A stretch of 64,000 nt of DNA from Planctomycetota bacterium (GTDB lineage Bacteria > Planctomycetota > Planctomycetia > Pirellulales > UBA1268): positions 21,461 through 85,460 of the forward strand of contig VGZO01000015.1 of NCBI GenBank assembly GCA_016872555.1. The letters run 5' to 3'. The notes below the pieces were generated by a model that was not told where the DNA came from, searched no databases, and saw only the letters and a list, made by a program, of their open reading frames with translations. Below, one piece after another: positions 56,401-63,947 of this stretch (position 1 is its first letter; every line of letters begins with the position of its first letter). Both the position numbers and the translations under genes were made by a program.

Positions 56401-58553
56401 CTCGGGTCGCGGAGGTTGTGCTGCATGTGGCCGATGATCGGGTTTTGCCAGTCGGTGAAGTAGATCGCCCCGTCGGGGCCGACCTCGAGGTCGGCCGGGC
56501 GGAAGTTGGGGTCGCTCGACGACACGATCGGCTCGGCCTCGGTCGCCTCGGGGAAGCTCCCGGCGCCGGCGGCCAGCGTGTAGCGGAGGATCCCCTGGAA
56601 GCCGATCACGTTGCCGACGAGGAGATTGCCCTGGAGCTCGGCGGGGAAGTGGGCGCTCGAGAGGAACTCGATCCCCGGGCAGGGGCGCGTGCGCTGCTGG
56701 TAGACGCTCGGCGCACCCGCGTGCTTGTCGAGCCCCTCCAGCCGCGTCGAGAACACCGACCCCCAGTAGGGGACGGCACCGGTGCCGTCGACGACGATGT
56801 CGTCGCCCCAGTGGTCGAAGGCGTGGCCGTGGGGGTTGGCGAACGAATAGGAGGTGTACAGGCCGAACTTGCCGGTCCGCGGCTCGTAGCGGTAGACGGC
56901 GCCGTTGGCACAGCGCACGGGCGGGCCCCACGGCGTCTCGCTCTGGGTGTGGTGGAACGTGCCCTCCTGGAAGTAAACAGCCCCCGAGGGGTCGAAGCAG
57001 AAGCTGTTGGCGGTGTGGTGGGTGTCGGCGGTGTCGAGGCCGCCGATGATCCGCTGCTTGACGTCGTAGTCGTCGTCGCCGTCGGTGTCTTCGAGGTACA
57101 GGATGTCGGGCCCCTGGGCGACGATCACCCCCTTGCCCCAGAACTCGAAGCCCGTCGGGTTGTGGAGATCGCCGGCGAACGTCTTGATCCGGTCGGTGCG
57201 CCCGTCGCCATTGGTGTCCTCGAGGATCAGGAGCTTGTCGTTCATCGGCTCGTCGGGGCGCCAGTGCGGGTAGGTGGGCCAGGCGGCGACCCACAGCCGA
57301 CCCTTCGTGTCGAAGGCCATCTGCACCGGGTTGATCAGCTCGGGGAACATCGCCTCGTCGGCGACGAGCTCGACCTTCATCCCCGAGTGGACGGTCATCT
57401 TCGCGATCGCCTCCTGCCCGGAGAGAAACTCGTGTTTGCCCCCCTCGAGCGCCCCGGGCTTGTTGGTCTTCACCGGGACAAGCTCCGGCAGGCCGACATC
57501 CTCGACGGCGGGAAGCTTCGCCGTCGGGTCGGCGAGCGTGGCGCACGTCGCCCAGATCCGCCGGTCGCGGTTGGCGGTTTTGACGTCGAGGTATTCGAGC
57601 TCGCGCTGGCCGACCTCGTAGTTGGTCTGGCTGTCGACGAATTTCAGCCAGGCCCGGCCGCCGTAGGTGGAGTAGCCGTCGGTGACGCGGTAGCGGTTGA
57701 ACCAATAGAAGTTCTTGTCGACCACCGCCGCGCGGAGGCGCGCGAGGGACTCCGGCGTACGCACCGGCGGCGCGCCGAACAGCGCCTCGTCGAGGATCCG
57801 TGAGATCTCCCGGTCGCCGCTCTCGTTGGGGTGGATGCCGTCGCTGGTGAGGTTCTCGGCCGACTTGGCATACGCCTCGCGCGACGGCGTGAACAGATCG
57901 ACGAACACCACGCCCGCCTTGTCACACTCCTCGGCAAGCGCCTTGGTGTAGAGGGCGAGGTTGACGTCGTGGGCTTTGCCGTCGGGCCAGTGGGCCCGGC
58001 CGATGTCCTCGTGGGCGATCGGCGAGACCATCACGAGCTTCGGCGGGGCAACGCCGTTGTAGTGCTGGGCGAGGGTGTGGCGGATGAAGGCCTGCACCTG
58101 GCCGCGAAACGCCTCCAGCCCCGCCGGGCCGGCGTGGGCCTCGTTGGACCCGAAGAAGGCGAGGATCGCGTCGGCCCGGGTGCCGACCAGCTCGAACCGG
58201 TTCTCGCGGACGAAGTCCTTCGTGGCCAGCGCCCCGGGATTGGGGATCGGCGCCGAGCCGGCGAGCCACTGGTCGGGGGTGCCGAAGTCGGCACTCCGCA
58301 TCCGCTTCGCCGGATCGATCTCGTCGCCGTCGTAGGCGAGGTTACGGATCACGAGCCGGTGCTTGGGGAAGCGGCTGTGGAGCAGGGTCTCGAGCCAGCC
58401 CGTGTGCTGCATCGCGTCGGCGACGCCGCCGCCGATGATGCACACATGGCTCCCCTCGGCCAGTTCGAGCCGCGCGGCCGACGCCGGTGCGGCGGCCAGA
58501 AGCACGCTGACACCGGCCGCGAGCACCACCGACAGACCCGATTGCCGACGCAT
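53484..58553 (-). CDS. Giant secreted mosaic: SGNH hydrolase, propeller, HEAT, discoidin, cupredoxin, cytochrome c
   Basis: A 1,689-residue exported protein. In order: signal peptide; SGNH/GDSL-like hydrolase domain (about 30-260, with IIGGGVADAM, FFGSNEA and the DGIHPN block); planctomycete membrane-bound dehydrogenase-type propeller (about 390-760); HEAT-like repeats (about 770-1080); discoidin/F5-8C-like domain (about 1120-1230); a cupredoxin domain with a full set of likely type 1 copper ligands (H1399, C1467, H1472, M1476); and a C-terminal heme domain with CVSCH from 1548. ATG 58553 has GGGGAG nine bases upstream; the signal is VVLAAGVSVLLAAAPASA. It lies 30 bases upstream of nothing but the YceH gene end. 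Copper and heme suggest electron transfer coupled to polymer recognition; this is inference. Confidence 0.87.
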   Translation of the reverse strand: MRRQSGLSVVLAAGVSVLLAAAPASAARLELAEGSHVCIIGGGVADAMQHTGWLETLLHSRFPKHRLVIRNLAYDGDEIDPAKRMRSADFGTPDQWLAGSAPIPNPGALATKDFVRENRFELVGTRADAILAFFGSNEAHAGPAGLEAFRGQVQAFIRHTLAQHYNGVAPPKLVMVSPIAHEDIGRAHWPDGKAHDVNLALYTKALAEECDKAGVVFVDLFTPSREAYAKSAENLTSDGIHPNESGDREISRILDEALFGAPPVRTPESLARLRAAVVDKNFYWFNRYRVTDGYSTYGGRAWLKFVDSQTNYEVGQRELEYLDVKTANRDRRIWATCATLADPTAKLPAVEDVGLPELVPVKTNKPGALEGGKHEFLSGQEAIAKMTVHSGMKVELVADEAMFPELINPVQMAFDTKGRLWVAAWPTYPHWRPDEPMNDKLLILEDTNGDGRTDRIKTFAGDLHNPTGFEFWGKGVIVAQGPDILYLEDTDGDDDYDVKQRIIGGLDTADTHHTANSFCFDPSGAVYFQEGTFHHTQSETPWGPPVRCANGAVYRYEPRTGKFGLYTSYSFANPHGHAFDHWGDDIVVDGTGAVPYWGSVFSTRLEGLDKHAGAPSVYQQRTRPCPGIEFLSSAHFPAELQGNLLVGNVIGFQGILRYTLAAGAGSFPEATEAEPIVSSSDPNFRPADLEVGPDGAIYFTDWQNPIIGHMQHNLRDPSRDRIHGRVYRVVMAGKPTATPVPIAGRSVKELVTLLADPIDRVRYRAKLELAGRPEAEVVPAVKAWLAGLDAAAPEFEHRRLEALWTLRHFDQVDVPLLEAVLGSQDPRARAAALRVLAAVADRVPNALDMVRRAAADSSPRVRLEAVRTATYLRQPEAVEALAIAGEFPSDRQMDYVKKEAARVLEPELRRARESKQPLALATDAGRRWLYRNLSTDELIHEPRSPALYRELLLRPGLDERLRTEAVEALAKADGTSVVRVAAAALDSLDRQDGEVDSPTVFDLIRVLLARPAGELAELRGDLERLATQARRPVLRRIGYVGLMTIDARAAGDADPSAKAWGLAAADPRRQVDLVEALPLVADPAVRSALYERILPLVDAGGSDGVPGTVGRYVRIELPGKQRTLTLAEVEVFAGGDNVARRGTASQKNTSNGGDAARAIDGNSHPAWEKGGQTHSQEGTENPWWEVDLGADRRIERIVIHNREGSLGERLKNFTLRVLDAQRGDAFVVEKQPAPAPAAELQLASDSARTAAAIRRAAFAAVAGVRGKEAEAFRRVARYVKADGDRDAAIRALSTIPLSAWPADGAGDLVGALVDWLRTRSAEERSSDSGLAAWQFAERLSTLLPPAEGKARRAELAALGVRVVRIGTVYERMAYDVETIAVQAGRPVLFVLANADVMPHNFVVTRPGTMQEVGELAEAQAQDPAFAKRQFVPEHPAVLAASTLMQPQATQRLAFEVPSAPGVYPYVCTYPGHWRRMFGALYVVDDLEGYLADPAGYLAAHPLEIKDALLKDRRPRTEWTLADLEGSVAGLQKGRSFVHGRELFRTASCVSCHKLGDAGNAFGPELAKLDAQMTPLEITRHILEPSLRIEEKYRSVTVQTDDGRTVTGLVVAETPTELAIVENPVARAEPVRIPKASIEARKASPVSIMPKGLLDKLSRDEVLDLVAYVAARGEESSALFSPAGCPHHDK

Positions 58554-58699
58554 GAAGCGACTCCCCGAGACGCTTCCCGCCCCCCGTTCATCGGCGGCTC
58601 CGGGCGTGAAGCGGCCGGGAAGTATACCGCCGGGAAGGGAGCGCACGGGGGGCCCGCCGGGGCGGCGTAGACTCGTTCCCCTGCCGGAGGAACGACCTG

Positions 58700-59203
58700 A
58701 TGCCCGTGCCCCCTCTCCCCGTACTGTCGTCGGCCGACCAGTTTGCCTGGCACGTGGCCGCCCGGATCGACTTCATCGTCAATCTCCTCCTCAACGGCGC
58801 GATCGCCTGGTGGTTCTACGGCGCCGCGCCGCGCGTCGCGCTCGCCGGCCCTGGCTCGATGGAGTCGATGCTCGTGCCGATGGCGTTCTTCCTCTGCGCG
58901 ATCACGACGGTCTTCGGCTGGTGGAACGCCGTCCGCGAGCGCCGTGCCGGCCGGGTGGCGCCGGGGCTCGCCGACGCCGCGGGCTGGTTCGGCCGGGCGC
59001 TCGTCGACGGCGTGGCAGCCGGTGCGATCGGCGTGGCGACGATGTGGATGGCGCTGCGCGTGGTGGACCGGACGATTCCCGCCGCAGCGCTGCCGGGGAG
59101 CGCCGCGGTGGCGGCGATCGCGCTTGCCGCCGGGGGCCTCGGCTACCTGTTCCACGGCCGCGCGGTGGTGCGCGGCGGCCGCTGGCGTGCCGCGCCGGCG
59201 TGA
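58700..59203 (+). CDS. Small integral membrane protein of unknown function
   Basis: A 167-residue protein with about four hydrophobic helices (FIVNLLLNGAIAWWFYGA, VPMAFFLCAITTVFGWW, VDGVAAGAIGVATMWMA and AAVAAIALAAGGLGYLF). No family is recognised. ATG 58700 has a strong GGAGGAA site, so translation is likely. It is divergent from the giant mosaic gene and converges with thiD. Confidence 0.72.
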   Translation: MPVPPLPVLSSADQFAWHVAARIDFIVNLLLNGAIAWWFYGAAPRVALAGPGSMESMLVPMAFFLCAITTVFGWWNAVRERRAGRVAPGLADAAGWFGRALVDGVAAGAIGVATMWMALRVVDRTIPAAALPGSAAVAAIALAAGGLGYLFHGRAVVRGGRWRAAPA

Positions 59204-59265
59204 GCGGGGAAGTCGAGCGCACGGCCGAGGGGCACGAATGAATCCTACGCTGGCCAGAGGGGGCG

Positions 59266-60054
59266 TCAGCCCGGATCGGCGAAGTGATCGACGGGGCCGC
59301 AGCCGCCGCCGAGGCCGGGGGCACTGGCGATCGCCGCACGGATGAACCGGCAGGCACCGGCCACCGCCGCGGCGACAGGCTCGCCTGCGGCCAGCCGCGC
59401 CGTGATCGCGGCGGAGAGGGTGCAACCCGTGCCGTGGGTGTGGCGGGTGTCGATCCGGGGTGAAGAAAAAGTCGTCACGCGCCCCTCCGACCAGAGCAGA
59501 TCGACCGCCGCGCCGTCGAGGTGGCCACCTTTGACGAGTACGTGGGGGGGGCCGAGGGCGGCGATCGCCCGCGCGGCGCGCTGCATCTCCGCGACGTCGG
59601 CGACGGGAAACCCGGCGAGCCGCTCGGCCTCGGCGAGATTCGGCGTGACGAGCGTGGCGCGTGGAAGGAGGTCGCCCACGAGCGTGCGCACCGCGTCGTC
59701 GGTGATCAACGCCGCGCCGTGCTTGCTGACCATCACCGGATCGACGACGAGCGGAAACGCCGTCCCGCGGAGGCGCGCCGCGACGGCGGCGATCACGACG
59801 GCGCTGCCGAGGGCGCCGGTCTTGGCGGCGGCCGGGGGGATATCGGTGAGGACGGCGTCGAGCTGGGCGACGACGAGGGCGGGCGCGAGGATCTCGACGG
59901 CCGACACGCTCCGCGTGTTCTGAACGGTGACGAGCGTGACCACGCTCATGCCGTAGGCGCCGTGCCGGTGAAACGTCTTCAGGTCGGCCTGAAGGCCGGC
60001 CCCGCCGGAGGGGTCGGAGCCGGCGATCGTGAGGGCGACGGGAGGAGCGGGCAT
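59266..60054 (-). CDS. thiD: Hydroxymethylpyrimidine/phosphomethylpyrimidine kinase
   Basis: ThiD (262 residues), which phosphorylates HMP and HMP-phosphate in thiamine synthesis. Conserved parts are LTIAGSDPSGGAGLQADLKTF, VTVQNT, AVKTG-like AAAKTGALG, VVDPVMVSKHG, VTPNLAEAERL, VLVKGGHL and the C-terminal HGTGCTLSAAI anion-hole motif. ATG 60054 starts the core domain; the frame is open for 38 more codons without a ribosome-binding site or family similarity. Confidence 0.94.
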   Translation of the reverse strand: MPAPPVALTIAGSDPSGGAGLQADLKTFHRHGAYGMSVVTLVTVQNTRSVSAVEILAPALVVAQLDAVLTDIPPAAAKTGALGSAVVIAAVAARLRGTAFPLVVDPVMVSKHGAALITDDAVRTLVGDLLPRATLVTPNLAEAERLAGFPVADVAEMQRAARAIAALGPPHVLVKGGHLDGAAVDLLWSEGRVTTFSSPRIDTRHTHGTGCTLSAAITARLAAGEPVAAAVAGACRFIRAAIASAPGLGGGCGPVDHFADPG

Positions 60055-60157
60055 GGGGCCGAAAGGGAGGGCAAATCGGGCGAACGGATCGTCAGGACAT
60101 CGTGCCGCGCGGGGCAGGATACCGCTGCGATCCGGATTGTGGTTCCGCCGGGATCGC

Positions 60158-60736
60158 TCAGGGACCATCCGCCTCGCGGATCAGCGGCTCCAAACCCCTC
60201 AGCCGATAGCGCCGGCACAACCCCCGGATACGATCACGGTCGGCGGCGGGATTCCGACGCAGGAGCTCCACGATATCGGCCTTGGACTTCATCCCGCCCG
60301 CATACAACTTCAGCGCGACCAGGTGCTCCAAGGGAATGATCCGGAGGTTTCCGCCCTCCCGCATCTGCAGCGTCGCATCGGCGAGTCCGCTCTCGATCAC
60401 TCCGGGAAAACGCTCGCCGAAGTTGACGATCTGAACCAGCCCGAACGGCCCGCTGACGTCGATCACGCCACCGAGCGGATCCTCTCCGTCGGGTTCCCGA
60501 AGCTCCACGTCAAAGCCCATCGTGCGGAGCGTGGCTGCGGTCGAGGAACACGCGCGGATCGCGATGTTCACGCCCAGATCGATGTCTTCGGTGTGCCGGA
60601 CGTACCGATGGGCGGCAAGAGCGGCAGCGCCGATGACGATCGCTCCGATGCCCTGCTCCGCGAGTGCCGCGGCGATCTGCTCCGCTGCCTCGAGGAGGTC
60701 AGGCTGATGTGCCATCGCGTTGGTCCGATCGAGCAT
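60158..60736 (-). CDS. Nucleotidyltransferase-fold protein (AbiEii/MNT-like)
   Basis: A 192-residue protein with the nucleotidyltransferase motif IGAAALAAHRYVRHTEDIDLGVN and the C-terminal LVALKLYAGGMKSKADIVELL, as in toxin-antitoxin-associated and AbiEii-like transferases. Such proteins often form two-gene modules with a small partner. A second ATG at 60715 is a possible start. Its 5' end overlaps a small open frame on the same strand (60699-60893), which could be the partner. Confidence 0.75.
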   Translation of the reverse strand: MLDRTNAMAHQPDLLEAAEQIAAALAEQGIGAIVIGAAALAAHRYVRHTEDIDLGVNIAIRACSSTAATLRTMGFDVELREPDGEDPLGGVIDVSGPFGLVQIVNFGERFPGVIESGLADATLQMREGGNLRIIPLEHLVALKLYAGGMKSKADIVELLRRNPAADRDRIRGLCRRYRLRGLEPLIREADGP

Positions 60737-60893
60737 GTTGCAGGAGAGCGGCGAAGCGCGCCTTCAAGCTGAGTGCGAGTCGGATGCGCTCCTCGACCGA
60801 AAGCCGTTCGATCCGCTGCTGCTCGAACTCCTTCGAGCGCCTCATGCAGGCACTGGATCGCGGGCGATGGTTCGCAAGCGGTGTTCGTCCCAT
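60699..60893 (-). CDS. Possible small partner of nucleotidyltransferase
   Basis: A 64-residue frame just upstream of, and overlapping, the nucleotidyltransferase. The C-terminal part (SKEFEQQRIERLSVEERIRLALSLKARF) has the helical, charged look of antitoxin-like or short partner proteins. A TATGAT -10 box on minus at 60900-60905 would place the transcript start at the ATG, so it would be leaderless. Not recognised as a known family; it may be spurious. Confidence 0.45.
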   Translation of the reverse strand: MGRTPLANHRPRSSACMRRSKEFEQQRIERLSVEERIRLALSLKARFAALLQHARSDQRDGTSA

Positions 60894-61212
60894 GTTGCAA
60901 TCATACCGTTCGCAGCCAGGGCAGGCGGCTGGGCGGCCCCTGCCGAATATCGAGAAGCAGGACTGGAGCCTGTCGATCCCGCTCGACGTCGCCCGGCCGA
61001 CGACCGCCGCTGCGACCAGCGGAGTCGCGGCCGAGCCCGAGTCACTCGCCGAGGCGTGGGCACAGTGGAAGGCCGACGGCGCGGCCTCCTGGCGGGAGAT
61101 GGATGACGTCAGCGCGATGCTCGACGGGCTCGTCGCGGAGGAGGTGAGCGATCGCCGATCCCGCCGCCTGTGGACTACGCCGACGCTGCCAGCCGATCGG
61201 CCGGCCCGCTGA
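60892..61212 (+). CDS. Possible small hypothetical protein
   Basis: A 106-residue plus-strand frame starting at ATG 60892. The second half (AWAQWKADGAASWREMDDVSAMLDGLVAEEV) has plausible helical composition, but no ribosome-binding site or family is seen. It overlaps the end of the convergent small gene by 38 bases. It could be a real short protein or chance. Confidence 0.33.
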   Translation: MLQSYRSQPGQAAGRPLPNIEKQDWSLSIPLDVARPTTAAATSGVAAEPESLAEAWAQWKADGAASWREMDDVSAMLDGLVAEEVSDRRSRRLWTTPTLPADRPAR

Positions 61213-61399
61213 GGTATTCCCGGACTGCCGCCTGCATCCGATCGACCTCGGCGAGAAACCCCGACGCCGAGAGCCGGTAGGCCTCCGGATCGGTCTCTAC
61301 CTGCCGGAGCCGCACGAGCTGGCTCACGAAGTGACGGATGCGGTCGAGCGTCGCTTCCAGCTCGGCGTCGGTCGTGATCGGGCTGTCGCCGGTGTTCAT
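61175..61399 (-). CDS. Small partner of second nucleotidyltransferase
   Basis: A 74-residue helical protein (TLDRIRHFVSQLVRLRQVETDP, then SASGFLAEVDRMQAAVREYL). ATG 61399 overlaps the stop of the nucleotidyltransferase in an ATGA, so the two genes are translationally coupled. Its size and coupling resemble antitoxin or HEPN-type partners; I do not recognise a named family. The SASGFLAEVDRM segment looks conserved. Confidence 0.65.
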   Translation of the reverse strand: MNTGDSPITTDAELEATLDRIRHFVSQLVRLRQVETDPEAYRLSASGFLAEVDRMQAAVREYLSGPADRLAASA

Positions 61400-61842
61400 G
61401 CGGAAGGCTCCACGATTTCCACGATCCCGCGCTGTCCGCCGCCGCGAGTCACCTGCCAATACTCTACCGCGGCCTGCTCACCACCAAGGGCGGCTAGCGC
61501 CCGCACCCAGAAAATGCTGGCCCCGAAATGCTCGGCTGCCAGGGTATGGTCGAACACAGCCGTCGCCTCCCCCGCGACCCCCGCCACGGCGAAATCGTCT
61601 TCCATCACGAGAAACAGGTCCACGTCGTCCGGGGCCGGCTTGTTGGTGACAAACGACCCGAACACGACGAACCGCCGAACTTTTTCCGTGGACAGAGCCA
61701 GCCGATGGATTGCCGCCAGCCGCCGGCCGGTCGCGACCCGTTCGGGTGTTCCGCTCCCGAACCGCGCGAGGATCTCCGCAAGCGTCGCCGCGTGGACGCC
61801 GGGAGGCAGGTCGCCGTTGGCGGTTAAGGCGGGTAGCGGCAT
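61396..61842 (-). CDS. Nucleotidyltransferase-fold protein (MNT-like)
   Basis: A 148-residue protein with the nucleotidyltransferase motif VVFGSFVTNKPAPDDVDLFLVMED, where GS and the DxD pair would bind nucleotide and metal. The ATG at 61842 is used; a TTG start at 61863 is possible. A promoter candidate lies at 61878-61906 on the same strand. Together with the small overlapping gene it resembles a toxin-antitoxin style pair. Confidence 0.7.
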   Translation of the reverse strand: MPLPALTANGDLPPGVHAATLAEILARFGSGTPERVATGRRLAAIHRLALSTEKVRRFVVFGSFVTNKPAPDDVDLFLVMEDDFAVAGVAGEATAVFDHTLAAEHFGASIFWVRALAALGGEQAAVEYWQVTRGGGQRGIVEIVEPSA

Positions 61843-61877
61843 CGGGACGATCAAGGCGTGCAAACGCTTTCGCTGTA

Positions 61878-61906
61878 AGTGTACGCGTGTTCATTTTTTC
61901 GTGCAA
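61878..61906 (-). promoter_or_regulatory. Probable promoter of nucleotidyltransferase pair
   Basis: On minus, TTGCAC (61901-61906), 17 bases, then TACACT (61878-61883), about 36 bases before ATG 61842. The area is unusually AT-rich for this window, consistent with a promoter. Confidence 0.45.
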
Positions 61907-61986
61907 CCTGCGCACAGAGGGGCGAAGGCGCGAGATGCACTCGATTCGCATCCCCAAACGGGTAACGACTGCCGACCTCAAGGCGG

Positions 61987-62040
61987 GCGTGGCGCGAAGA
62001 AGGTCGCTCACGAGCGTGCGCACCGCCTCGGCGGCCGGGA
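61987..62040 (-). pseudogene. Stray thiD-like fragment
   Basis: About 50 bases closely match part of the resident thiD (plus coordinates about 59652-59705), with a 3-base gap and few mismatches; GTGCGCACGCTCGTG (minus) is identical. Translated on minus it gives AVRTLVSDLLRAT against AVRTLVGDLLPRAT in ThiD, with the Pro lost. It is too short to be functional. It is a remnant of a second thiD or a duplicated boundary sequence. Confidence 0.6.
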
Positions 62041-62247
62041 TGACGCGCGCGCCGCGAATACGCCGAGATCTGAAGGTGTGGCTGGCCTTCCCAACCCCTT
62101 TTTCCGGGGGAAATACTTGCTCCGCAGAAGTCGGCCCTCGTTTGTCCACCTGGTTTGGTTCAATGGGTCTGCGTTCGTCCGGGCCGGCGCGGCCCATCGG
62201 GAGCGCCCGTCGGCGGAAGCTCCGCAGATCTCGCAAGGGCCGTGATC

Positions 62248-63858
62248 GTGGCACAAGGAAAACCGAGATCACCGAAGCGAGCGGCCAATCGCAGATCCAG
62301 CGCGACCAAGGAATTGCCCTTCGACGACGCCGCTCACAAGGCGCCACCGGAATCCCCCGCGGGCGCCACGCTCACGCTCAACGCCCTCGAGTCCCACCTC
62401 TGGGAAGCCGCCAACATCCTCCGTGGCAGCCCGCTCGGCCGCACCGACTGGATGAGCTACATCCTGCCGCTCCTCTTCTTCAAGCGGATCTGCGACGTCT
62501 GGGACGAGGAGACCGCAGCCGCCCGCGAGCTCTACGGCGACAGCGAGTTCGAGGATTTTCCCGAGGCGCACCGGTTTCAGGTGCCCGAGGCGTGCCACTG
62601 GCAGGACGTCCGCAGCCGCGCCACCAACGTCGGCGCCGCCCTCCAGTCCGCCCTCCGCGGCGTGGAGAAGGCCAACGACAAGCACCTCTACGGCGTGTTC
62701 GGCGACGCCACCTGGACGAACAAGGAACAGATCCCCGACGCGCTGCTGAAGGACCTGATCGAGCACTTCTCCTCCATCACGCTCACCAACACAGCCGTCA
62801 CGAGCGACATCCTCGGCGACGCCTACGAGGTGCTCATCAAGCGGTTCGCCGAGATCACCAACAAGAAGGCGGGCGAGTTCTATACCCCGCGGGCGGTCGT
62901 GCGGCTCATGGCCGCGATCCTCGACCCGAAGCCCGGCGAGACGGTCTACGACCCCGCCTGCGGCACCGGGGGCATGCTGCTCGCCGCCGTTGAGCACGTC
63001 CGCCAGGCCGGCGGCGACCCGCGGACCTTCTTCGGCCGGCTCTACGGCCAGGAGAAGAACGTCACCACCTCCGCCGTCGCCCGCATGAACCTCCTCCTGC
63101 ACGGCCTCGAGGATTTCGAGGTTCAGCGGGAGGACACGCTCCGCAACCCCGTGTTCACCGACGCCACCGGCGGGCTCGCGACGTTCGACTGCGTGATCGC
63201 GAATCCGCCCTTCTCGCTCGAGAAGTGGGGCGAGGAGAAGTGGGAGAGCGACCCGTTCGGCCGCAACTTCGCCGGCACGCCCCCGTCGTCGAACGCCGAC
63301 TACGCCTGGGTGCAGCACATGGTGAAGAGCATGGCGGCCCCCGCCGGCCGGCTCGCCGTCGTGCTCCCGCAGGGCACGCTCTTCCGCAAGGCGAGCGAGG
63401 GCGAGATCCGCCGGAAGCTGCTCGAGCAGGACCTCTTCGAGGCGGTCATCGGCCTCGCCCCCAACCTCTTCTACGGCGCCGGCCTTGCCGCCTGCATCGT
63501 GGTCATGCGGCTCAAGAAGCCCAAGGCCCGGAAGGGGAAGGTGCTCTTCATCGACGCCCAGACACTCTTCCGGAAGGGCCGCGCCCAGAACTTCCTCGAG
63601 CCCGAGCACGCCCGCGAGATCTACCGGTGGTATCGGGATTTCGCCGACGTCGAGCACCACGCCCGCGTGGTGAGCGTCGAGGAGATTGCCAAGGAAGAAT
63701 GGACGCTCAACATCTCCCGCTACGTCAGCCCCAAGTCCACCGACGAGATCCCACCGCTCCCCGAGGCGATAGCCGCGTTCAAGGCCGCGCTCGCCCGCTG
63801 CCGCGAAGCCGAGGCCGCGCTCGAGAAGGCGATGGTGGAAGGAGGCTGGCTCGAATGA
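62248..63858 (+). CDS. hsdM: Type I restriction-modification system, M subunit
   Basis: HsdM (536 residues), the N6-adenine DNA methyltransferase subunit of a type I restriction-modification system. The N-terminal helical domain (HLWEAANILRGSPLGRTDWMSYILPLLFFKRICDVWDEE) precedes the catalytic domain: AGEFYTPRAVV, SAM-binding DPACGTGGML and the NPPFS motif. The GTG at 62248 has AAGGG eight bases upstream; GTG 62242 is too close to it. No S or R subunit gene is inside the window; the next gene begins by an ATGA overlap and is interrupted. Confidence 0.93.
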   Translation: MAQGKPRSPKRAANRRSSATKELPFDDAAHKAPPESPAGATLTLNALESHLWEAANILRGSPLGRTDWMSYILPLLFFKRICDVWDEETAAARELYGDSEFEDFPEAHRFQVPEACHWQDVRSRATNVGAALQSALRGVEKANDKHLYGVFGDATWTNKEQIPDALLKDLIEHFSSITLTNTAVTSDILGDAYEVLIKRFAEITNKKAGEFYTPRAVVRLMAAILDPKPGETVYDPACGTGGMLLAAVEHVRQAGGDPRTFFGRLYGQEKNVTTSAVARMNLLLHGLEDFEVQREDTLRNPVFTDATGGLATFDCVIANPPFSLEKWGEEKWESDPFGRNFAGTPPSSNADYAWVQHMVKSMAAPAGRLAVVLPQGTLFRKASEGEIRRKLLEQDLFEAVIGLAPNLFYGAGLAACIVVMRLKKPKARKGKVLFIDAQTLFRKGRAQNFLEPEHAREIYRWYRDFADVEHHARVVSVEEIAKEEWTLNISRYVSPKSTDEIPPLPEAIAAFKAALARCREAEAALEKAMVEGGWLE

Positions 63859-63908
63859 CCGCCCCGCTCTCGCAGCAGGAACTCGAAAGTTACTACTCCG
63901 GGCATTAA
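63855..63908 (+). pseudogene. 5' end of a second HsdM-like gene cut by an IS
   Basis: Seventeen codons (MTAPLSQQELESYYSGH, then TAA) begin in an ATGA overlap with hsdM. The first thirteen match the typical opening of HsdM-type subunits (LSQQELESY followed normally by LWGAA). The frame is then lost at about 63891-63896, where the sequence changes to insertion-element-like DNA. This is therefore a truncated gene. Confidence 0.6.
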
Positions 63909-63912
63909 ATAG

Positions 63913-63941
63913 TTGACTTGCGGGATTTGCCTCGCTATGAT
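63913..63941 (+). promoter_or_regulatory. Strong sigma70-type promoter in the IS end
   Basis: TTGACT (63913-63918), exactly 17 bases, TATGAT (63936-63941). It is one of the best promoter matches in the window. The ATG of the transposase is only six bases after the -10 box, so the message would be leaderless or nearly so. Confidence 0.6.
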
Positions 63942-63947
63942 CAGTGC

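Larger units (their letters stand above)
61864..62247. other. Intergenic region between nucleotidyltransferase pair and hsdM
   Basis: About 380 bases between divergent genes. It contains the nucleotidyltransferase promoter candidate and the thiD-like fragment, and is otherwise without a supportable gene. It is more AT-rich near its left end than the rest of the window. Confidence 0.5.
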
